A DNA stretch of 19,976 nt, taken from ZC4RG19 sp036279475. GTDB lineage: Bacteria > Actinomycetota > Acidimicrobiia > Acidimicrobiales > VFJN01. The notes under the pieces were generated by a model. It was not told where the DNA came from and searched no databases. It worked only from the letters and a program-made list of their open reading frames with translations. Both the position numbers and the translations under genes were made by a program. The stretch is taken from contig DASUJB010000108.1 in the NCBI GenBank assembly GCA_036279475.1, positions 1 to 19,976 on the forward strand, given 5' to 3'. This document shows, piece by piece, positions 7,819 through 13,252 of the stretch; position 1 is the stretch's first letter; each line of letters opens with the position of its first letter.

Positions 7819-7835
7819 GTTCACAGTGCGTTCAC
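7819..7835. promoter_or_regulatory. OmpR-type direct-repeat operator: two GTTCAC units 11 bp apart
   Basis: GTTCACA at 7819-7825 and again at 7830-7836 repeat with an exact 11-bp period, in the middle of the 176-bp region between the divergent GSI-alpha-like and glnII genes. The 11-bp GTTCAC repeat matches the Streptomyces PHO-box unit. GlnR sites also have two half-sites about 11 bp apart, and read on the minus strand this is TGAAC-N6-TGAAC. It is therefore a candidate site for the GlnR-like protein encoded here or for PhoP. A third, poorly matching unit (AGCAACA) begins at 7841. Confidence 0.55.
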
Positions 7836-7909
7836 ATACGAGCAACAGGTCGGAAATCGCCTGCTGGGAGCCTGCCTGACCGCTGGCTGGACAGGCCCGC
7901 GCTCGACCA

Positions 7910-7927
7910 GGCGCTCGCCCGAGCGCC
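7910..7927 (+). promoter_or_regulatory. Hairpin just upstream of the glnII ribosome binding site
   Basis: GGCGCTCG (7910-7917) and CGAGCGCC (7920-7927) are perfectly complementary. In practice this gives a 7-bp stem with a 4-nt loop, ending 5 nt before GGAGG (7933-7937). It could be a 5' UTR stability or control element; this is structure only, with no known class recognised. Confidence 0.35.
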
Positions 7928-7945
7928 CGACCGGAGGACGCCCCG

Positions 7946-8959
7946 ATGACCTACAAGGCCGAATACATCTGGATCGACGGCACCCGGCCGACGGCCAAGC
8001 TGCGGTCGAAGACGAAGATCCTCGCCGACGGCGCCGAGCTCCCCCTCTGGGGCTTCGACGGCTCGAGCACCAACCAGGCGCCCGGTGACAAGTCCGACTG
8101 CGTCCTCCAGCCCGTGTTCTCGTGCCCCGACCCGCTCCGTGGCGGCGACGACGTCCTCGTCCTGTGCGAGGTGCTCTACATCGACATGACGCCGCACGAG
8201 ACCAACACCCGCGCCGCCTGCGCGGCGGCGGCGGAGCGGTACAAGGACCAGGAGCCGATCTTCGGGATCGAGCAGGAGTACACGTTCTTCAAGGACGGGC
8301 GCCCCTACGGCTTCCCGGCACCGACCGGCTTCCCGGCTCCCCAGGGTGGCTACTACTGCGGCGTGGGCGCCGACGAGGTGTTCGGCCGCGACATCGTCGA
8401 GGCGCACCTCGACGCCTGCCTCGCCGCCGGCCTCCACATCTCCGGCATCAACGCCGAGGTGATGCCGGGCCAGTGGGAGTTCCAGGTCGGTCCCGTGGCC
8501 CCGCCGCAGGTCGCCGACGAGCTGTGGGTGGCCCGGTGGCTGCTCTACCGCATCGCCGAGGACGTCGACGTCGCCGCCACCCTCGACCCCAAGCCGGTCT
8601 CCGGCGACTGGAACGGCGCCGGCGCCCACACCAACTTCTCGACCAAGGCGATGCGCTCCGAGGGCGGCTTCGACGCCGTCATCGCCGGCGCCGAGGCCCT
8701 GGGCAAGAAGATCGACGAGCACATCGCCGGCTACGGCCACGGCATCCAGGACCGGCTCACCGGCATGCACGAGACCGCCCCCTACGACGAGTACAGCTAC
8801 GGGGTCTCGGACCGGGGCGCCTCGGTCCGCATCCCCTGGCAGGTCGAGGTGGACGGGAAGGGCTACCTCGAGGACCGCCGGCCCAACGCCAACTGCGATC
8901 CCTACGAGGTCACCCGGCTGCTCGTGACCACCATCTGCGGCGCTGCCGCCGACGGGTGA
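7946..8959 (+). CDS. glnII: Glutamine synthetase type II, eukaryotic-like (337 aa)
   Basis: Glutamate-ammonia ligase of the short GSII class found in eukaryotes, Rhizobiaceae, Frankia and Streptomyces. Diagnostic segments are YIWIDGTRPTAKLRSKTK near the start, LPLWGFDGSSTNQAPGDKSD (about 33-52), GIEQEYTFFKDGRPYGFP, YYCGVGADEVFGRDIVEAH, GINAEVMPGQWEFQVGP, NGAGAHTNFSTKAMR and RRPNANCDPYEVT. The length is close to Streptomyces GlnII (about 340 aa), so it appears full-length. GSII enzymes are not substrates of GlnE. The start ATG has GGAGG 8 nt upstream. It is transcribed divergently from the GSI-alpha-like gene, sharing the GTTCAC repeat region, and is followed by a strong stem-loop before glnA. 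Confidence 0.97.
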   Translation: MTYKAEYIWIDGTRPTAKLRSKTKILADGAELPLWGFDGSSTNQAPGDKSDCVLQPVFSCPDPLRGGDDVLVLCEVLYIDMTPHETNTRAACAAAAERYKDQEPIFGIEQEYTFFKDGRPYGFPAPTGFPAPQGGYYCGVGADEVFGRDIVEAHLDACLAAGLHISGINAEVMPGQWEFQVGPVAPPQVADELWVARWLLYRIAEDVDVAATLDPKPVSGDWNGAGAHTNFSTKAMRSEGGFDAVIAGAEALGKKIDEHIAGYGHGIQDRLTGMHETAPYDEYSYGVSDRGASVRIPWQVEVDGKGYLEDRRPNANCDPYEVTRLLVTTICGAAADG

Positions 8960-8985
8960 GCCCGGTCGGCTGACCGCTCCGCCGG

Positions 8986-9024
8986 GGACCCGGGGGAGGG
9001 CCCAGGGCTGCCCTCCCCCGGTCC
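8986..9024 (+). terminator. Strong GC stem-loop between glnII and glnA
   Basis: Arms 8990-9001 and 9010-9021 pair perfectly over 12 bp (CCGGGGGAGGGC / GCCCTCCCCCGG) around an 8-nt loop. Allowing one bulge adds three more pairs. It begins 30 nt after the glnII stop and ends about 65 nt before the glnA start. It likely terminates or attenuates glnII transcription, leaving glnA to its own promoter. No U-tract follows. Confidence 0.65.
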
Positions 9025-9088
9025 GCCCGGCCCCCCGACGAGATCCCGGTTGTTAGCGTCCGTGCCGATCGACCAGAAGGAGACCCCC

Positions 9089-10513
9089 TTGGAGCAGCGC
9101 ACGCCCGACGAAGTCCTCGCCCTCGTCGCCGAGGAGGAGGTGGAGGTCGTCGACGTCCGCTTCTGCGACCTCCCCGGCCTGATGCAGCACTTCTCGATCC
9201 CGGCGTCGCAGCTGACCGCCGACGTGTTCGACGAGGGGCTGGGGTTCGACGGCTCGTCGATCCGCGGGTTCCAGGAGATCCAGGAATCGGACATGATCCT
9301 GATCCCCGACGCCGACACCGCCTTCGTCGACCCCTTCCGCACCCGGCGGACCCTGGCCATCAACGCCTTCGTGCACGACCCCCTGACCGGCGAGAATTAC
9401 AGCCGCGACCCCCGCTACGTGGTGCGCAAGGCGGCGGAGCACCTGCGGTCCACCGGCCTCGCCGACACCTGCTACATCGGTCCCGAGGCCGAGTTCTTCA
9501 TCTTCGACGACGTGCGGTTCCACCAGGACGCCAACTCCTCCAGCCACCACGTCGACTCCGTCGAGGGGGCGTGGAACACCGCCCGTGACGAGCAGCCCAA
9601 CCTGGGCTACAAGATCCGCTACAAGGAGGGCTACTTCCCGTTGCCCCCCGCCGACCACTTCCAGGACCTGCGCACCGAGATGATGCTCGCCCTCGAGCAG
9701 GTGGGCATCGAGGTCGAGCTGCAGCACCACGAGGTCGGCACCGCCGGCCAGGCGGAGATCGACGTGCGGTTCGACGAGCTCACCCGCATGGCGGACAAGC
9801 TCATGCTGTTCAAGTACGTGGTGAAGAACGTGGCCCACCAGCACGGCAGGACCGCCACCTTCATGCCCAAGCCGGTGTTCCAGGACAACGGCTCGGGCAT
9901 GCACACCCACCAGTCGCTGTGGAAGGGCGGCGAGCCCCTGTTCTACGACGAGGCGGGCTATGCCGGCCTCAGCGACCTCGGCCGGTGGTACATCGGTGGG
10001 CTGCTGGCTCACGCCCCCGCCGTCCTGGCCTTCTCGAACCCCACCACCAACAGCTACAAGCGCCTGGTGCCGGGGTACGAGGCCCCGGTCAACCTCGTCT
10101 ACAGCCAGCGCAACCGGTCGGCCGCCGTGCGCATCCCGCTCTACAGCCAGAGCCCCAAGGCCAAGCGGCTCGAGTTCCGCTGCCCGGACCCGTCGTGCAA
10201 CCCCTACCTGGCCTTCTCGGCCATGTTGATGGCCGGCCTCGACGGCATCGACAAGCGCATCGAGCCGCCCGCCCCCGTCGACCGCGACCTCTACGACCTC
10301 CCGCCGGAGGAGCTGGCGGCGGTGCCCCAGGTCCCCGGCTCGCTCGAGGCCGTCCTCGACGCCCTCGAGGCCGACAGCGACTTCCTCAAGGCCGGGGGCG
10401 TGTTCACCGACGACCTCATCGAGACCTGGGTCTCCTACAAGCGGATCCACGAGGTCGACGAGCTGCGCCTCCGTCCCCACCCCTGGGAGTTCGCCCTCTA
10501 CTACGACATCTGA
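9089..10513 (+). CDS. glnA: Glutamine synthetase type I (GSI-beta, adenylylation-regulated), 474 aa
   Basis: Main glutamate-ammonia ligase, a dodecameric cytoplasmic enzyme converting glutamate, ammonia and ATP to glutamine. Motifs: GFDGSSIRGFQEIQESDM, GPEAEFFIFDD, QDNGSGMHTHQSLWKGG, NSYKRLVPGYEAPVN and RLEFRCPDPSCNPYLAFS. DLYDLPPEE (400-408) carries the adenylylation Tyr402, which defines the GlnE-controlled GSI-beta class; glnE lies 2.7 kb downstream. I use the TTG at 9089 because AAGGAG (9077-9082) lies 6 nt upstream and the resulting length matches the family (469-478 aa). An in-frame TTG at 9050 would add 13 residues. A weak TAGCGT (9055-9060) might be a -10 element, without a clear -35. 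The C-terminus HPWEFALYYDI is typical of the class. Confidence 0.97.
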   Translation: MEQRTPDEVLALVAEEEVEVVDVRFCDLPGLMQHFSIPASQLTADVFDEGLGFDGSSIRGFQEIQESDMILIPDADTAFVDPFRTRRTLAINAFVHDPLTGENYSRDPRYVVRKAAEHLRSTGLADTCYIGPEAEFFIFDDVRFHQDANSSSHHVDSVEGAWNTARDEQPNLGYKIRYKEGYFPLPPADHFQDLRTEMMLALEQVGIEVELQHHEVGTAGQAEIDVRFDELTRMADKLMLFKYVVKNVAHQHGRTATFMPKPVFQDNGSGMHTHQSLWKGGEPLFYDEAGYAGLSDLGRWYIGGLLAHAPAVLAFSNPTTNSYKRLVPGYEAPVNLVYSQRNRSAAVRIPLYSQSPKAKRLEFRCPDPSCNPYLAFSAMLMAGLDGIDKRIEPPAPVDRDLYDLPPEELAAVPQVPGSLEAVLDALEADSDFLKAGGVFTDDLIETWVSYKRIHEVDELRLRPHPWEFALYYDI

Positions 10514-10540
10514 GCGAGAGAGCGACCAGCGCGGTCGGGG

Positions 10541-10588
10541 CGGGAGCGGCCACCCCGGCGGACCGCCAGGGCCCAGGGGCCGCTCCCG
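10541..10588. terminator. Stem-loop between convergent glnA and engB
   Basis: Arms CGGGAGCGGCC (10541-10551) and GGCCGCTCCCG (10578-10588) are an 11-bp perfect inverted repeat around a 26-nt loop, 28 nt after the glnA stop. A smaller GCGAGG/CCTCGC hairpin lies near 10610-10627. Probably a bidirectional termination region; no U-tract. Confidence 0.5.
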
Positions 10589-10661
10589 GGCCGGCAGCGG
10601 GTCGTGGGGCGAGGTGCTCCCCTCGCGCCGGGGGTGACGGGGGCGAGTCGAGCCACCGCCG

Positions 10662-11324
10662 TCACGAGGCCAGCCACACGCGCGTGAGGTCGCGCAGCCG
10701 GTCGATGCCCACGCCCGTCGCCGCGCTGGTCCACACGACGTCGGAACGGTCGAGCTGGCACATGGCCGCCAGGTCGCGCTTGCGAGCCTCCCGCCGCGAC
10801 GCCCGCACCTTGTCGTGCTTGGTGGCCACCACGGTGTGCGGCACGCCGTGGTGGCGTAGCCAGCGCAGCGTGCCCAGGTCGAGGTCGGTGGGGCCGACCT
10901 CGCCGTCGACCAGGGCCATCACCATCGCCAGCCCGTCCCGCTCCAGCAGGTAGCGCGCGATCATCGCCTGCCACGACGCCCGCGTGGCCCGGGACACGGC
11001 GGCGTAGCCGTAGCCGGGGCAGTCCACCACGGTGGGGCCGGGCCCACCGCCAGGGACGTGGCCGGGCCCGGCGCCCCCACCGTGGGCGCCCCGACCGTCG
11101 GCGGGACGGGCCCTGGGCACGAGGGCGGCATAGCAGTGCAGGGCGCGCGTCCGGCCGGGGCTCTTGGACGTGTGGGCGAGGGCGCTGCGGCGCGCCAGGG
11201 CGTTGAGGAGGGAGGACTTGCCCACGTTCGACCGCCCCACCAGGGCGACCTCGGCCGTCGTCGGGGGCAGCCCGTCCACGTCGGTCGCCGACAGCAGGTA
11301 CCGCAGGTCGAGGGGAGCGCCCAT
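10662..11324 (-). CDS. engB: Ribosome-biogenesis GTPase EngB/YsxC/YihA with a Gly/Pro-rich insertion (220 aa)
   Basis: TRAFAC-class GTPase needed for large ribosomal subunit assembly. All G motifs are present: G1 GRSNVGKS (30-37), G2 region SKSPGRTRALHCY (53-65), G3 DCPGYGY (101-107), G4 TKHDK (168-172) and G5 TSAATG (199-204). Odd is a stretch of about 30 residues between G2 and G3 (about 69-98), rich in Gly, Pro and Arg. Most EngB proteins have only a short turn there, which makes this one longer than the usual roughly 195-200 aa. The start at 11324 (MGAPLDLRYLL) has no Shine-Dalgarno sequence; GACAAT a few bases upstream on this strand suggests a leaderless or near-leaderless message. Divergent from the M28 peptidase and convergent with glnA. 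Confidence 0.93.
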   Translation of the reverse strand: MGAPLDLRYLLSATDVDGLPPTTAEVALVGRSNVGKSSLLNALARRSALAHTSKSPGRTRALHCYAALVPRARPADGRGAHGGGAGPGHVPGGGPGPTVVDCPGYGYAAVSRATRASWQAMIARYLLERDGLAMVMALVDGEVGPTDLDLGTLRWLRHHGVPHTVVATKHDKVRASRREARKRDLAAMCQLDRSDVVWTSAATGVGIDRLRDLTRVWLAS

Positions 11325-11426
11325 GCCGTCGCCATTGTCGCCCGGGAGGACGCCGAGCGGGGACGGCGGCGATGTGCTAGCCAGTCCGACCGGCGGGTGG
11401 CCTGATCGTCGTGGCGAGGAGGAGAG

Positions 11427-13061
11427 ATGAGCGATCGTCCGCGGCGTGCCGTCCGGCGGGCCGGAGGTGCGCTCGTCGCCAGCGTCGTCCTGGCGGCGTC
11501 GTCCGGTGCCCCGGCGTCGGCCGCCGGCGCCGGGCAGCCGCACGGGCCGGCTGGTGGTCGCCAGTGCGGGGTGCGTACGAACGACACCTACGACGAGCTG
11601 CTGGCGTGCGTGGGGGCCGACCAGGCCGCCGAGCACCTCCAGGAGCTCCAGGCCATCGCCGACGCCAACGGGGGCACCCGGGCCTCGGCGACGGCCGGGT
11701 ACGACGCCAGCGCCGCGTACGTCGCCCGTCGGCTGGAGGCCGCCGGCTACCACGTGACCCGGCAGGCCTTCGAGTTCCCCTTCTTCGCCGAGGAGGCACC
11801 GGCCGTGCTCGAGCAGGTGGCGCCCACGCCGACCACCTACGAGACCGGTACCTTCGAGTACTCGGGCGAGGGTGACGTCACGGGCACCGTCGTGCCCGTG
11901 GACCTGCAGCTGACCGGCGATCGGGACTCCGACAGCGGTTGCGAGCCCGAGGACTTCGACGGCCCGGGCTGGCAGGGGACCGAGGTGGCGCTGCTCCAGC
12001 GGGGGGCGTGCGACTTCGCCGTCAAGGCCCGCCTGGCCCAGGAGGCGGGAGCCGAGGCCGTGGTCGTCTTCAACCAGGGCGACGCCGAGGGTCGCTTCGA
12101 CCTGGCCGTCGGCACGTTGGGCGACACCAGCGCCGGTGTCGTCACCGTCCCGGTGGTGGGCCTGTCGTTCGACGACGGGGCCTCGCTGGCGACCGCCGAC
12201 ACCGCCCACGTCGTCACCGACGTCCTGCTCGAGCGTCGCACCACCGAGAACGTCATCGCCGACGGGGCCTCGGGCAACCCGGGCAACGTCGTGATGGCGG
12301 GGGCCCACCTGGACTCGGTGCTCGAAGGCCCGGGCATCAACGACAACGGCAGCGGCTCGGCGGCGCTGCTGGCGACGGCGCTGGCCATGCGGAAGGTCCG
12401 GCCGGTCAACCAGGTGCGGTTCGCCTGGTGGGGGGCCGAGGAGTCCGGCCTGGTCGGCTCCACCCACTACGTCGAGGCGCTGCCGGCGGCGGAGCGGGAG
12501 CGGATCGCGCTCTACATGAACTACGACATGGTCGCCTCGCCCAACTTCGTGCCCACCGTGTACGACGCCGACGAGTCGACCTTCCCCGCTGCCGATCTCG
12601 GCGTCACCGTGCCCCCGGGGTCGACCGCGGTCGAGGACCTGTACGAGAGGTTCTACACGTGGCGTGGCGTCCCCTACGACGACACCGCCTTCTCGGGGCG
12701 CAGCGACTACGACGCCTTCGTCGGCGCCGGCATCCCGTCGAGCGGCCTGTTCACGGGAGCCGAGGAGGGCAAGACCGCCGAGCAGGCCGCCATCTGGGGC
12801 GGTACGGCGGGCGTGCCCTTCGACCCCTGCTACCACCAGGGGTGCGACACCATCGACAACGTGAGCCGTGAGGTCCTCGACGTCAACGCCGACGCCGTGG
12901 CCTTCGCGATGCTCACCTTCGCCTACAGCACCCGGGCCGTGAACGGTGTCCCGGGCACCCCTGTCCCGGGCCGGCCGCTGCGGCTGCCGCCGCCGGCCGG
13001 GCCCGAGGGCACCTTCGTGACCGGCGGCGGCCTGGCTGCCGCCGTCGGGACGGGGGCCTGA
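11427..13061 (+). CDS. Secreted M28-family zinc metallopeptidase with PA domain (544 aa)
   Basis: Exported aminopeptidase-type enzyme resembling Streptomyces griseus aminopeptidase. A signal peptide is visible: Arg-rich n-region, hydrophobic core (about 12-27), and an ASA cleavage site near residue 32. A protease-associated (PA) insert spans about 140-250 (ALLQRGACDFAVKARLAQEA). Catalytic di-zinc residues are His294 and bridging Asp306 in AHLDSVLEGPGINDNGSGSA, general base Glu338 and ligand Glu339 in WWGAEESGL, Asp367 in NYDMVAS and His470 in CYHQGCDTIDN. All are intact. Paired cysteines (C468/C473 and others) fit an extracellular protein. The Gly/Pro-rich C-terminus is probably unstructured. 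The ATG follows AGGAGGAG (11417-11424), the strongest ribosome binding site in the window. The physiological substrate is unknown; peptide scavenging is likely. Confidence 0.95.
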   Translation: MSDRPRRAVRRAGGALVASVVLAASSGAPASAAGAGQPHGPAGGRQCGVRTNDTYDELLACVGADQAAEHLQELQAIADANGGTRASATAGYDASAAYVARRLEAAGYHVTRQAFEFPFFAEEAPAVLEQVAPTPTTYETGTFEYSGEGDVTGTVVPVDLQLTGDRDSDSGCEPEDFDGPGWQGTEVALLQRGACDFAVKARLAQEAGAEAVVVFNQGDAEGRFDLAVGTLGDTSAGVVTVPVVGLSFDDGASLATADTAHVVTDVLLERRTTENVIADGASGNPGNVVMAGAHLDSVLEGPGINDNGSGSAALLATALAMRKVRPVNQVRFAWWGAEESGLVGSTHYVEALPAAERERIALYMNYDMVASPNFVPTVYDADESTFPAADLGVTVPPGSTAVEDLYERFYTWRGVPYDDTAFSGRSDYDAFVGAGIPSSGLFTGAEEGKTAEQAAIWGGTAGVPFDPCYHQGCDTIDNVSREVLDVNADAVAFAMLTFAYSTRAVNGVPGTPVPGRPLRLPPPAGPEGTFVTGGGLAAAVGTGA

Positions 13062-13149
13062 CCGCCTGTCGCCCCGCGACCGGGGCCGTCCCCGCCGCTG
13101 CCGCCGCCGGCAGGGAGGCTTGACCGCCCGTCGCCCGCGACCGGGGCCG
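13059..13149. repeat. Imperfect direct repeat (about 30 bp, two copies) at the peptidase 3' end
   Basis: 13059-13088 and 13121-13149 share TGACCGCC.GTCGCCC.GCGACCGGGGCCG, differing by one substitution and one missing base. The first copy starts with the peptidase stop codon. They lie 62 bp apart with GC-rich sequence between. Best explained as a local duplication. Confidence 0.65.
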
Positions 13150-13178
13150 CCGCCGTGGTCGGGGGCGACGTGGGTCGG

Positions 13179-13201
13179 GGCGGTGGCCGTGCTCCACCGC
13201 C
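13179..13201. terminator. Stem-loop between convergent peptidase and glnE
   Basis: GGCGGTGG (13179-13186) and CCACCGCC (13194-13201) form a perfect 8-bp stem with a 7-nt loop, between the peptidase stop (13061) and the glnE stop (13253). Likely a bidirectional terminator; no U-tract. Confidence 0.5.
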
Positions 13202-13252
13202 ACGGTGGCTCCCGGTCGCGGTGACGGGGCGGTCCCGGTCGGCGCGGCCGGC

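Noticed and set aside
5436..7949. 837-codon plus-strand frame across the GlnR-like and GSI-alpha-like genes
   Set aside because: Antisense to two genes with full motif support; its His/Val/Gln/Glu-rich pattern is the mirror of their codon use.
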